Below are positions 13,680 through 25,134 of a stretch of DNA of 64,000 bases, in pieces. This DNA is from Tigriopus japonicus (taxonomy: Eukaryota > Arthropoda > Copepoda > Harpacticoida > Harpacticidae). The notes beneath the pieces are model-generated. The model was not told where the DNA came from. It worked only from the letters and a program-made list of their open reading frames with translations, and ran no database searches. Position numbers and translations under genes: made by a program. The stretch covers positions 1,445,710 to 1,509,709 of the forward strand of contig JAAGOF010000251.1 of NCBI GenBank assembly GCA_010645155.1, given 5' to 3'. Position 1 is the first letter of the stretch. The number at the start of each line of letters is the position of its first letter.

Positions 13680-14800
13680 TTGATTGACAACTATAGCCAC
13701 ATGTGCCACCAAAATTTGACACAAAAAGTGCAGCACATCCACAACAAATCGCACATCTATGATGTCAAGCTTTCAAGTGAAGCTGCCGCTTTTCAAGCTC
13801 TTCTTAGTAGTGATGTGAAATCTGGGCTTGGGCAAGTTTTTTCACGGGAGGTTGCAAGGTAGGGTCACCTAATGGAGATTTTGTGCTTTGCTAACTCACT
13901 CAAGCAAACACAAATTTGAGGTTAATTTGCAACCCTGATCCAAAGTTACAAAAGTCAGGGGCGCGTTTTAGTGCTTCTTAATGAAAAACCGGTTTTTGAA
14001 GATAGGTAGGCAGAGGGAATACTATTTCACTGAAGGTAAATTGGCGACCCCGGTGTACGATGTCACGAAAAAAAGCTTGCCCAAGCGCCCAAGTCACAAC
14101 ACTACTTCTTAGTGAAGTTATCCAACCAAGGAAGACCATGTCAAAGTCTGATTTATTTGGCAAAGACCTCTGCCAGGCCATGATGTCGGCCAACATTCCG
14201 TTCTGGAAGATGGACAACAAGGCAATCCAACACGAGAAACATTCCGATTTAAGTATGCTTCAGAGCTATAAAACGAGGCAATTCAAGAGATCAGGACTGA
14301 ATTAAGTTGCACATCTATGATGTCAGGCGTTCAAGTGAAGCTGCCGCTTCTCAAGGAGACCAATGACACCAACACAAGGAGTGGCAAATCAAGAAGCTCC
14401 AGACCAAAGGCCTCTCTATCGCCGAGACTTTGGACATTGTCAATGATGTTCAAGAAAAGTTAAATGATATCAGCCACAGCAATGGTCAATATACCCAACA
14501 AAATATGGCCATCATATTAAGAAAGAATAACGATCTGGTCAAAATCACGGTTGTTGCCCAATGTATTGTTGATGGTTCCGGCGATGATCAACTCGAAGAC
14601 ATGATACCCGCAGATATTGCCAATCTTAGATTTGCACCGTTGGTCTCTGTCGATGTTGAGCGCTCATTTTCTGGCTACAAAGACATTTTTGTGACAAGAT
14701 TAGAAATTTCACCGAGGAAAACCTCGGCAGACTCATTGTTGCCCATTGTTTTCATGGTAGTAAATGAGAAAAAAGGTTTTAAAATAGAATTACTAAATTA
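13680..14800 (+). pseudogene. hAT-type transposase relic, interrupted by a MITE
   Basis: Coding-like remnants run across 13680-13807, 14113-14270 and 14430-14780. If the MITE at 13808-14104 and one copy of its 8-bp duplication are ignored, the first two blocks share a frame. The middle block contains KSDLFGKDLCQAMMSANIP, resembling the region after the N-terminal zinc finger in hAT-derived proteins. The last block contains APLVSVDVERSFSGYK, the conserved C-terminal hAT dimerisation motif. The catalytic core between them is missing, and a 45-bp segment (CACATCTATGATGTCAR...) occurs twice, at about 13748 and 14310, suggesting an internal rearrangement. It is dead. Confidence 0.7.
13808..14104. 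mobile_element. hAT MITE family B, copy 1
   Basis: 297 bp with termini TAGTGATGTGA and TCACAACACTA. The 8-bp duplication CTTCTTAG is exact at 13800-13807 and 14105-14112. The interior is over 85% alike by eye to copy 2 at 28076-28357. No coding capacity. It lies inside a hAT transposase relic. Confidence 0.92.
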
Positions 14801-14919
14801 CAAAAAAAAAAATCGTTTTTTTCACATCATTTCCAAAAAAGCTACCAAAAAATACATTCTTTGGCATTTTTTTACCAAAATTTGGTGGCCCTGCAAGTTA
14901 TCACAATTAAAATAACAGG

Positions 14920-16020
14920 AAACGCTATATCTGCGTTTAATTATTCAAAAGATCCAAGACATGTAATTGAGTGATTGTATTTTCTCCTTCCTTTTGTTCA
15001 TTAATGAAACAGTCATTATTAGGTTTGAATGACGTGAATGAACTACCCACTCATAATAGACATGCTCTCAATATGAATACTGATTTGCATGACAAAATGA
15101 CGTTTCAAGCCCCATGTTTGGAGGGTCAATGTGTGAGAGCCATCATTCAATAGATTTTAACATTTTTGGTCAAGTTTGTGGTTTTGTCAAGGGAGAAAAT
15201 ATTTCTGCTTTTGGATTTCAAGACCTGTTGCCCAATAAATTTACGCTGAAAGTAAAAATATGCCTTTTACACTATGGAATAAAAGCAATCTTTATCTAAG
15301 CAAAAAAAGTGCTATTTGTTTTTAAATTTCAAATGACCTTGGGAAAAAAGGAAAATATGTGCGTTGAAAATGTAAAACAACATTGCAGTATTGCATTTTG
15401 TTACCGAGTCCTCTTACAGAGAGAGGTAACAAAAACCAAAAAGGTCTTCGCTTCGCCGGTATTCAGGTAGTTTTTAAAGGTCTCTCTGGATAACTGAAAG
15501 CTTAAAAAAACTACCATTTTTTGCCTCCTTGTACTTCCACAATTAGACTAGAGGAAGGTCCTTTTAAAACATAAATTATAATGAGTTTAGCTCGATCCAT
15601 GTTGCTCTGTTCTCGATTAAGGCAACGGTACACTCGTTATACCCGTTTTAATCGCGACCGTTTTGTGTCACTTTTTCTCCTATCATTCCATATTCCCGAC
15701 ACTTTTATACAGGCCTATGAAACTGAAATACATGTACTTGCCTCGTCAGCATGATCGTCACGATAACTCATTCATTATGAATTGGACTTTAAGGAGCTCA
15801 TTTTACACGTGATGAGAGACCAATCTTTCCACCCAAACGCAAATGTAATGATACGAATTATGGTTAACAGGATCTAAATTAATTTGTACTAGCTTTTGAA
15901 CACTTTAAATTGTATGATATCTCCTCCAAGTTGCCTCAAACCAATTTAAGATTTGCCATACCAATATTTGACCTTCTTAAGTTATTGTCGACATGAAATA
16001 TTATATGATTACTATCTAGG
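14920..16020. other. Intergenic region upstream of mucin gene 2
   Basis: No recognised coding sequence. Two 60-codon open frames (14971-15153, 15114-15299) lack any motif. No clear TATA element stands out before the gene. Confidence 0.4.
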
Positions 16021-16162
16021 GTTGAATTAATTCTGTGCCAGCGGAAAGTGACCATCATGGAACAAGGAGTGGGTGAGCATTTTATTGGTTGAGTGTTTCT
16101 CCAGAATCGTTCGTCAGTTACGCACGATATTGGTTGGAGTGCACACTACTTTTCAAACGGGC

Positions 16163-19063
16163 ATGAGTATTTCTAAATTACACGTAATCTGGATATTATC
16201 CTGGATTCACGGTTCTTACACACTAAGTTGCTTTCGTTGTTCCAAATTTGGAGGCACAGTTGATTGTCCCCTTCAAACAGCTGACCCTTACGAAAGTTCT
16301 CTTAATCAGGACCAATATTATCCTTTGCAAGGCAATGGAGTGAGTTGTGCCATTGGATATTCGGCCAGTTCGGGTAAAGTGTACTTTCAGGTATGAGTCA
16401 TTAGATGCAAAGTGCATTTTCCAATGGCCACAAACGCACCATTCTGGCAATTTCAGAGCGGAGTTGATACCACACTATGCGCATCTTCAGGGTTTCAAAA
16501 TAGCATCATTAACCAAATACATCGACAACCTGGGGCTACCCAAGGCTCAGTTATTTGTTGTGAGAACGATGGATGCAATTGGAATAGCTTGACTGCTTCG
16601 AACGACCAAACGTTGAGTGAATTTGCCACCCCTGCTCCAACAGAAGCACCAACTCAAAGTCTGGTATCAAGCACTGGAACAGATTCTGCAAATTTAGGAG
16701 ACTCTACTACTACCATTGAAATCTCAACCACTTCTACCACCATAGGAGGAATCGTTTCAGAAGGTGTGGGAACAACAGCCTCAACTAATGTGATTCAGAC
16801 AGCAGATACAACCACAACCCCAACAATGTCAACTTCAACGAGCACTCAATCGACAAGTCAAGCTTCGGGCGGTTCCACAAATCCAACACAAAGTTCATCT
16901 GTGACCATTGGTGTTACCTCGACCATTGGACCTTCTACTGATTCAACCACCTCAAGTGCAGGCCAAACGAGTTCACCTTTGGCTTCAACATTGGTGCCAG
17001 GTACAACAGGGGTTGGTAATAATTCTGGAACTACGAATTCCCCTCCGGGTTCGAGCACGGTAGCAGAGATAACGCAACCGAATGCTCTAACAACGATTAC
17101 ATCAACAGTCATCATATCCAGTACACTATCAAGCACTTTGGGATCTACCACAACTGGTTCCACCTCTAACGCTAACCCTACCACGACGATTAGTGGGGTT
17201 GCAACCACTTTAACACCAGCAGAATCGACAACCATCTCTACTGTTTCAACAACCAAATCGGGAGGCAATCCCACGACAACCACAGGTAAGCCAGCATCAA
17301 GTTTTGCACAAGGATCTAGGTCAAGCACTCTTGTTCCCCCAGAATCCTCAAGCGTGACTGGGAGCTTTGGTCCAACAATTGAAGCACCTGCGGTCACAAC
17401 TGTTCCTGATGTAATATTAAATGAGTCACCAACCTCAACAACAGTTGGGACACCAACAACCACCCTCGCTTTCACAACTGCTTCAACACAGACGGACGTA
17501 TCGGCTTCAGGAACCATATCTAGTAGCACACCCATAACCACTGTAAATTCCTTGAGCACAACTGAAGCCACTCCTTCAGTTGGCCAAACTACTTCATTTA
17601 CCGGAAGCACATTGATCTCGACATCAGACACAATTTCGACCACTTTAATTCCAATAACAACAACATCTACCATCACTCCTACGATCCTATTAAACTCAAC
17701 GACAATAACCGATTCTAACATTTCTAACACAAGTCCCATGAATACAACACCACAAACAACAGATTCTGGTGGAACTATCCTTACAACAATAAACCTTACA
17801 GTAACCGGTGCTATCACACCCAACCCGATAGTCACTACTACACAAACCTCAAATCCCACAACAAATCCCATCCCATCAAACTTCACCACAACAAACCCCA
17901 CCGCTACAACCTTAGGCACAACAAACCCGACCACAACAAAACCAACTGCTACAACCTTAGGCACAACAAACCCGACCACAACAAACCCCACCGCTACAAC
18001 CTTAGGCACAACAAACCCGACCACAACAAACCCCACTGCTACAACCTTAGGCACAACAAACCCCACCACTTCAACTTTGGGCGCAACAAACCCCGCAACC
18101 ACAACCTTGGGTGCAACAAACTCCACCAACACACCTTTGGGCACAACAAACCCCGCCACTTCAACCTTGGGCACAACAAATCCCACCACGTCAACCTTGG
18201 GCACGACAAACCCCAGCACTTCAACTTTGGGCGCAACAAACCCCACCACCACAACTTTGGGCACAACAAATCCCACCACCACAACCTTGGGCACGACAAA
18301 CCTCTCCACTACAACCTTGGGCACAACAAGCCCCACCACAACCACAAACCCTTTTGGAACATCAACAACCGCTACAATAAATCCCACATTGACAACGACT
18401 CTTACAACCGGAATCCCCGGTGCAGCAACAACAACAACAACAATTGCAGCTATAACACCTACAGTATCAGTTATTACCATCACAACCTCTACTTTAGTAA
18501 CCACCACGACAAACCCCGCCACAATAACGACTCTTGGATCTGAAAACCCTACTGTAACAACAATATTGGTTACAGCAGACCCCTCTGCAACAACAACAAT
18601 AACGACAACCACAACAACGACCACATCAACAACCATGACGACTTCAACGACAACGACTGTTTCTACTACCACAACCACCACCACCACCACTACTACCACT
18701 ACTACTTCTACAACAGCGATAATAACAACAACAACCAAGCCCAAAGAAATTGGTAAGCCAAAAAAATAGGTTTCTCCCGAGATGATTGAGCTACAGTAAC
18801 GTCCATTGGTGTGTGAAAGAGTGAATCAGATTATCTCAGATCATTTTTATGTAAAAGAAATGAAGGAGCTAAACTGTCCTTGTGGTGTGTCTTCATCGGT
18901 TGAGCCGATACTTATTGTTTATTTGTTTTTCGTTCCAGAACAACCTTCTGAGGTGACGCCATCCATTTTTGAAAAACGTGCCACGCACGTATCTCTTGGC
19001 ATTTTGGGTTCATTTACTGGAATTACAGCAGGGACTGCATTGATGGCCGTAAAATTGTTTTAG
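16163..19063 (+). CDS. Ly6/uPAR-domain mucin, GPI-anchor type (mucin gene 2)
   Basis: Three exons are inferred: 16163-16390, 16457-18752 and 18939-19063, giving 882 residues. Intron phases 0 and 1 match mucin gene 1. The signal peptide spans residues 1-20; the Ly6/uPAR domain follows with eight cysteines (23, 26, 35, 62, 84, 110, 111, 116) and the CC-x4-CN ending. A roughly 725-residue Thr-rich stalk follows, with a repeat array at 17890-18345 and a near-pure poly-Thr run at 18590-18715. The last exon ends SxFEKRxxHV plus a hydrophobic tail, close to the gene 1 tail. Likely a GPI-linked surface mucin. The ATG at 16163 begins the signal peptide; an ATG at 16073 adds 30 non-signal-like residues. 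An ATG near 16056, followed by a GTGAGC donor, could mark an alternative 5' exon. Confidence 0.82.
16391..16456 (+). other. Intron 1 of mucin gene 2
   Basis: A 66-bp GT-AG intron (donor GTATGAG, acceptor TTTCAG) at the same codon position and phase as in mucin gene 1. Confidence 0.82.
17890..18345 (+). repeat. Coding tandem repeats in the mucin 2 stalk
   Basis: The first part (about 17895-18055) is built of 45-bp units encoding TTLGTTNPTTTNPTA. The second part (about 18045-18345) is built of 30-bp units encoding TTLGTTNPTT with small changes. Both units are multiples of three, so length changes keep the frame. The second unit is the first without its TNPTA tail. Confidence 0.85.
18753..18938 (+). 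other. Intron 2 of mucin gene 2
   Basis: 186 bp, donor GTAAGC and acceptor CGTTCCAG after a pyrimidine tract; phase 1. It joins the stalk to the anchor exon. Confidence 0.75.
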
Positions 19064-21185
19064 TGCATTTGGCTTGAATATAGATGATAAAATAGTTTGG
19101 AATACATGTTTAATTTGGATGTCTAGCATTTGTCACGAAACCTTGGAATTTTGTTAATGCGATGTTCTGTAAAACTTTTTCGTTCCCACTCGTTCTCTGT
19201 GATTATGCAAGGACCCTTCTAAAATATAGGTTATCCTTGGATTATGCTTTATATAGTTTAAAGGAGCATGACTTAGGACAAAAAATAGTAGAAGGTTATA
19301 GCACTCAGTTGTTTTTGAAGTTTTATGATTTTACATATTTGACTGATATCCTTTAAAAATATTTTTTTATGGGTGGATTGCGGATTTTTTACTTGTCTTT
19401 TTCGCAAAAGCACCTTTTTTCATGACATCTGGTGGCAACATACATAAGACCGTGGGTGGAAAAGTTGACAGCTCCTATCGCAAACAGCGACCTCAAGTGG
19501 CAAAAATCGCATCATCTGGAGTGCAGATGTGTAGAACTTCCTTAAAGGTGCTCTTCACTTTGCTAAGTTTGAATGCCTCTCAAACCCCCAAACCATCAAA
19601 TCATCACCCCAATGATTTGAAATGGGTGGCAGTCAACTGGAAGTTGTTAATTATTGAAAGAAGAAAAAGAGTTAGTGTTTAAGGACATCTTGATTTTTGC
19701 ACGTGTAGAAGGTTAACATCGTTGCTTGATGAATTTATTTCGAGTTTTTATCATTATGGCTTATTAAATTGAATTTAAGTAGTACATCAATTCATGGACT
19801 CCCTTTTTTAAATCGGATCTTTGAAAGAAAAAATGCATCGACATCGGAAACAACATCCTCTTACGCCAAAGATTCGTCAATCAGCAATCAATCCTACACA
19901 ACTAGCATTGTTTCACCCTCTTTGCCATTCGACGTAAGTCAGGACTCTACAATATCGACCAAAATTGGATTAATCACAACCGGTATGAGCACATGTTACA
20001 AAAATGGAAGTTGAGATTGAGGGATGCGTACAGAGCTCCCCTTAATGAAGCATTAAAAAATTTTGAAGCAGGACAATAATGTTCATCTTAAGACGAGATA
20101 CTCTTCATTCTTCAAGTTAAGAAGCCTGCGCTGTGGCAAAGAATTTAGCATTTTCAATTTTGCTCTTGAAATTGCTTTGCCCTAGGATAATGAAATAACT
20201 GAAACTTTCTGTGGAAGCAGTTTTTGTCTTGACTATTTAAATTTTGTGATTGATCCGTTGTCCCTTTCTTTAAGAAGAGGCCAGCAACTATTTGAGATCT
20301 GGATTATGGTAAAAAAACATTTATAAAATGCCTAATATGATTTGAGCACCGAAATTCAATAGATTTAGGTATTAAAAAGAAGGTAGAAACAGGCTTGATG
20401 GGGAAAATTTCATCAACCTTTATTTTAAGAACTCCGCGTAGTTACGTTAGTACTTATTATTTTCGAAATATGAGAAAAGCCATGAGTTTACCAAGCAAAA
20501 TATTGAGTGGGAAACATAAAAAATTATAACTAGGTCTGGGATATAGTTATTTCTTTGGTCTGAAGTTGAGTTTCTAATTACCAATGTTGCAGTTACTTCC
20601 AACAAAAGTTCCCGTCAGTTTGACGAAAAAAGCTATAAAGGTGCCATTATTTTAGAAATGGTCGAAAGTTTTGGTCGAAAATTTGACATTATAGATTTAA
20701 AAAAAATAACAAAGAATTCGATTTCAAAAGTTAAAGTTGATTTTTCGTTACTGAAAATCTTAGTTTTGCTTTGCAGTGATACATCCAAAAGTAGCAAAAA
20801 AATTTTTGGCCAGTGCTCATTCAAATGTCGGATCCCCACAGTTTTGCTTCACTGAACTACAAATATGCAGGCAGAAAACACTAAAAGTGGTAGTTTGTTA
20901 CGGAAAAATCGGAAAGTTGGAAAATTTAACCAAAACATCAAAAGTTGCAACTGCATTTTCAAACTTGCCGTTGGAATGTTTCTTGATAACAGACCTGTGT
21001 CAATAACTACTTGAAGTGAAGTCAATAGGGTCCTGAAGCATTTTTTTAATTATAAAATATTTTTGAAACATTTCTCCGTTTTTACTCGATTTTTTAAATA
21101 TTTTAGCTGTTTCAAGGAAAAAATAAATATTTTCTCGAATATTTGATTTAGAAAAATATTTCAGGCAAATTTGATGAGTACAATG
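19064..21185. other. Intergenic region with dispersed AT-rich repeats
   Basis: No supported gene. A Ser/Thr-rich open stretch at 19769-20014, with a possible GTATGAG donor at its end, could be a decayed mucin-type exon, but there is no cysteine domain next to it. Blocks near 20650-20980 recur near 22560-23040 (TTTTTCGTTACT and AAAAGTTGCAACT motifs), so they belong to a dispersed repeat. Confidence 0.4.
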
Positions 21186-21329
21186 AATGACCAATGCTCA
21201 AGAGGGCTTTTCAAAACTGAACTCAAAATACAAAAATCTCTACAAAATGGCATTTGTTTTGAGATTAGTCATTCAGAGTCAAAACTACTGTCAAACAAGA
21301 AAAAAACTGCGCCATCTATTGTGGCAAAT

Positions 21330-21700
21330 TGAAATTGAAAATTGTATTGCTAAATCACATAATGTCAAGTATGCCGCCAAACACGGTCAAATTCATCATA
21401 TTAAATCAAGGAATCAAATAGTCAAGGTTAAAGGATCATTTAGTGGCATGTATGATGTCAAGTCAGGTGTTCCACAAGGTTCAATTTTAGGTCTGCTCCT
21501 GTTTATTCTCTTTATTGCTCCTCTCCAGAAGTTTAGAACAAAAGCCAGTATTTCTTCATATGCTGATGATACAAAATTGGTTTGTGGAAGGAATAGTCAG
21601 GACTCAAAATGTTTAGATGATTTGGAGAAAGTCTACTCTTGGGTTGGCGAGAGTAACATGCATTGAACGGGATGAAATTCCGTAGATTGACGTATGGGGC
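21330..21700 (+). pseudogene. Non-LTR reverse transcriptase fragment (Jockey/CR1-like)
   Basis: Contains SGVPQGSILGLLLFILFI and SSYADDTKLV, the conserved palm blocks with the catalytic YADD. An LNGMKFRRLTYG block follows after a one-base deletion near 21665. Both ends are truncated, and the sequence abuts a BEL/Pao fragment. Confidence 0.75.
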
Positions 21701-21711
21701 ATCAAAATTAG

Positions 21712-22225
21712 ATGCCAGTTTCGAGCGATTCCATGGATTTGGAAGCAATCACGCCAAATCACCTTCTTCTCCAGAAATCTGGTCCTACTCTTCCATCAGG
21801 CTTGTTTCAACAAAATGATCTGTATGCGAGGCGTCGTTTGAAGCAAGTCCAGTATCTGGCAGACTTATTTTGGACAAGGTGGAAAAGAGAGTATTTGTTT
21901 CACCTCCTTAGACGTCAGAAGTGGACTAAACCACGGATCCTTGACTAAACCAAAAAGGAATTGTAAAGTGGGAGATTTGGTGCTTATGGTGAAGGAAAAT
22001 GCCCCTCGTTGTCGGTGGCCCTTGGGAAGAATTATTGAAGTATTCCCGAGTCAAGATGGAATGATTCGTACAATGCAGTTGAAAACCATCACTGGGCTCT
22101 ATCGGCGACCTGTATCTCAGCTCATCATGTTGAGGGAGAATTCAGACAGGAACGAAGATGCGAGTGATCAGACCGCTCATCGGATTGTTGGAACTGGTCT
22201 TCAGTCCAGTTCGGGGCCGGTGTGA
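21712..22225 (+). pseudogene. BEL/Pao integrase C-terminal region (DUF5641-like)
   Basis: Two segments in different frames (21712-21948 and 21941-22225) read as one. The first carries ITPNHLLL and [15 protein letters not shown], and the second carries KVGDLVLMVKENAP and WPLGRIIEVFP. This order is characteristic of the end of BEL/Pao polyproteins. A frameshift lies near 21940. The sequence after the stop (TGTGAATAGC...) could begin a 3' LTR, but no partner LTR was found. Confidence 0.8.
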
Positions 22226-23160
22226 ATAGCGGTCTCGTTTGGTTCTAGTTTATGGGGTTTCTTTTGGTCACATCGAAGTGAAGAAGAGCTGCAAGCACCA
22301 TCAAATTTTAGTGTTGAAGACGCCATTGAAAGAACTTTGTAGGATGTGTATCAGGCAAACGCCGCGTTAATATCGGTATGTAAAATTATTATTTTTACTT
22401 CAATTATAGTGTAACCTGATCAGTTATCATTCATGTTAATAGAAACCGACATCCATTCCCGAAGAAATTGTCAAGGTCTAACTTATTTCGAAGACGCGTA
22501 TTCGGATTGCGGTTTGGAAGAGCGAAGAAATGTTACAAGAACTAACCTTAAAAAGTTCAATTTGACCTATAAAATTCTAAAAAAAATATACAAGAAGTTT
22601 GATTTTTCGTTACTTAAAAACTCATTTTTGTTGGCAGTGATTATAACAAAAGTAGCGAAAAAACTTTAGAAACTGCTAGTAAAATATTGAGAAATTGAAG
22701 TGTGGTTGCATTGTGCTTTACAAAGAATGTTGTTCTAGCAATTTATTGATGGTTTGGTCATATCTAATGAGATATTTTGCTCCAACATTGACACATTTGC
22801 TTGAATTATTCTTGTTTGGTTTCTATCCAAGTGCATAACCGGTGCTAGTTAGCCGTAAAACTTGTCCAAGCTTTTGCTCCATGAAAAGGCACAACAAAGG
22901 CACATTTTGATTGTCCCGTTGAATTTCAATAGTTTTTGCTGAATTACAATAAAAGTAGAAAAATGCAGAAAGTTGCAGTTTTTTGCGGGAAAATCGAAAA
23001 GTTGTTGAATTTGACCCAAAACACAAAAAGTTGCAACTTTTGTTGCAACTTGCTCTATCCATAGCGTGTATTTAGCACTTGGTTTTTCAAGCCAAAAATT
23101 GAAGAAATGCAAATTCCAAGAGTGAAAGACCCTTTCCCTACGATTACGATCAATTTTGAC
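22226..23160. other. AT-rich repeat region
   Basis: No gene. It contains diverged copies of the dispersed repeat also seen near 20650-20980. Confidence 0.4.
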
Positions 23161-23219
23161 TACTTATCTAGATCCAATTGTCAATGTGGGATATGTATCT
23201 AAAGAATTAACATCATCAT

Positions 23220-23531
23220 TAGGGCTAGGGAAATTTTTTTTACATAAAAATATTATTTTACATTTTTTGCCAATTTTACGTGAATATAACATTTTAATTT
23301 TATTTGACATTATTTGCAAAATTTCAACATTTTCTTAACATTTTTTGTACTTTTTGCTCAAAAATGTCATCCCAAAACCGGTTCTGAGGGACCAATTAAT
23401 CAAATGAAGGCTTGAAGTTTCCCGCCAAAATTTCCCGCTAAAATTGTCATTGTTCAACTTCACATTTTACGATGGCAATTAATTTAAATCTTTGGAAAGG
23501 GGAAAAAGTGCCCTTAAAGTTTCTTTTTGTC
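23220..23531 (-). mobile_element. Fragment of hAT family F
   Basis: Begins TAGGGCTAGGGAAA and matches the right part of the 37379-38213 element in inverse orientation, including ACCGGTTCTGAGGGACC and AAAGTGCCCTTAAAGTTTC blocks. The opposite terminus is absent. It interrupts the exon-like repeat at 23172. Confidence 0.65.
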
Positions 23532-23543
23532 AAAAAATTATAC

Positions 23544-23546
23544 AAT

Positions 23547-23584
<38 letters not shown>

Positions 23585-23592
23585 AAACAACA
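23544..23592. repeat. (AAC)n microsatellite
   Basis: About 16 AAC units, read as Asn or Thr depending on frame. It replaces the Thr-coding tract found in the paralogous 52849 copy. Confidence 0.95.
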
Positions 23593-24079
23593 GTGTAACC
23601 TGCACCCAAAGAGAGGAACTCTCCAATGGTATTTTTCATTGTAGCTTATTTTGTGGCCTTTGTGGGCTTGAGTATTGCCATGGCTTTTGGTACAAAAAAC
23701 AACTTTGAAAAAAAAGACACATTTCCTTTTGTCATCAATAAATGGGAATTATTTCACTTATTTGACTTTTGTTTGATCGTTTCTTTCATAATTAAGTGTT
23801 TTTCCTCCCATGCAAGACAATTTTTTAAGTCTTAGATTTCTTCTAGACTTTACGATCCTTGTTGATCGGACCAATAATTTAATCACAAATGACTAATCTT
23901 ATGATTAGGGCCCGGAATTGATTTTTTGGGGGGCAAAAAGAAATATTTGAAAATTGATAAAAATTGGAAATAAGCATATATATTCTTGAGTGCAGTACAG
24001 TAGACCAAGGATAGCTCAAGTCGTCCGTCAGATGGCTGACGGATTATGCAGAGGTCTGTCCAACTATACTCAAGGAAAA

Positions 24080-24445
24080 GGTAAATCATTGGATGAAGGA
24101 CAAGGTCGGAGATACAGAGTTCATTTTCCAACAGGATCCAGCACCGGCACACATGGCCAAGAAGACACTAGAAACTCTCAAGAGACATTCTGAGGCTGCC
24201 GGAGTGCCCTTTGGGGATGGCCAGGCTTGGCCCTCCAACTCGCCAGATTTCGATCCCTGGATTACTCCTTTTAGGGAAAGTTGGAGAGGGAAGTCTACAA
24301 AGTCAGCCATAACACCGTTGACAACCGGAAAGCCTCCATCAGCCACCTATAGACCGTAATTAATCCCGCAGAGGTGGTGGATGCCTACACTGCCTTCCAC
24401 CGCCATATGGAGCGCGTCGTTGCCCCAGAAGGTGGCGACACATAA
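24080..24445 (+). pseudogene. Tc1/mariner transposase C-terminal fragment, copy 1
   Basis: Encodes EFIFQQDPAPAHMAKKTLE (second catalytic Asp block) followed by AWPSNSPDFDP. After a frameshift it continues with NPAEVVDAYTAFHRHMERVV. The N-terminal HTH and first Asp block are absent. A second copy of the same segment lies at 25135-25390. Confidence 0.75.
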
Positions 24446-24462
24446 TAAAAAAAGGTAATTAA

Positions 24463-24930
24463 TAGGGACGGGCAGAACGTGTAAATAGATAAAGCCTTTT
24501 AGTTACCAAAAGTTGCAAACAAATGTCCCCAAAAGTGCAAAACAAAGTGCAGAAAATTATTAAATAAATAAAATGATATAAAAAAGATAAAGAAAAAGAT
24601 TGAAAGTGAAATTGTTTTCAAAAAAGAGCAAATAACTCGCATTTGGACTGGAAAAAGTCATTCATAGTCATTATACAAATGGTGCTTAATGGAGCTAGAG
24701 AAGTCATTTATAAATTCTAAAGACATTTGAGACTAGTTTTGAGGTGAAGAGATAACGCTCCACAAGTAATAAGGTTCTATGAATTAGGTCACGGGGCAAA
24801 AAAGTAAAAGTCATATAAAATACACAAAAACAATCTTCTGAATTTTCTGAATTTTCCATTGCTAGGAGTTTTGCACTTTTGTTTTGCACTTTTTAGTTCA
24901 TTTTTTTTGCAACTTTTGGTAACTAAAATG
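24463..24930. mobile_element. Truncated hAT element of family A
   Basis: Left end TAGGGACGGGCAGAACGTG matches the 156-1422 element, including the TTTTAGTTACCAAA block and the AGTGCAAAACAAAGTGCAG repeat. The right side reaches the inverse block TTTGGTAACTAAAA and then stops at the 30-bp repeat array, so the outer right TIR is missing. Confidence 0.75.
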
Positions 24931-25112
24931 CACAAAATTTCGTCCGTCAGATGGCCGACGCGCAAAATTTCTTCCGTCAGATGGCTGATGCACATAAATT
25001 CGTCCGTCAGATGGCTGACGCACAAAATTTCGTCCGTCAGATGGCTGACGCACAAAATTTTGTCCGTCAGATATCTGACGCACAAAAATTCGTCCATCAG
25101 ATGGCTGACGCG
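24931..25112. repeat. 30-bp palindrome-cored tandem array, six units
   Basis: Six units of exactly 30 bp with consensus core CGTCAGATGGCTGACG, an imperfect palindrome, separated by GCACAAAATTTCGTC. The unit length is a multiple of three and has no stops in several frames, so long open frames on both strands here are artefacts. Confidence 0.93.
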
Positions 25113-25134
25113 CAAATTTTTTTTCAATTTGGAA

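Larger units (their letters stand above)
23172..23880 (+). pseudogene. Decayed terminal exon of a Thr-rich membrane protein, copy 1
   Basis: It matches 52849-53330 from a shared start just after an acceptor-like AG (TTATCTAG in this copy). It would encode PIVNVGYVS, a Thr tract now replaced by an inserted hAT fragment (23220-23531) and an (AAC)n run, and then a hydrophobic helix starting MVFFIVAYFVAF. The layout (Thr-rich stalk, then terminal hydrophobic segment) recalls the last exons of the two mucin genes. No upstream exon is present, so it is a fragment. Confidence 0.5.

Noticed and set aside
16858..18744. 628-codon Val-rich frame on the minus strand of mucin gene 2
   Set aside because: Antisense shadow of the Thr-rich repeats; composition alone explains the absence of stops.
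19769..20014. Third mucin gene after mucin gene 2
   Set aside because: A Ser/Thr-rich stretch only; no Ly6 cysteines or anchor exon nearby, so not enough to call a gene.
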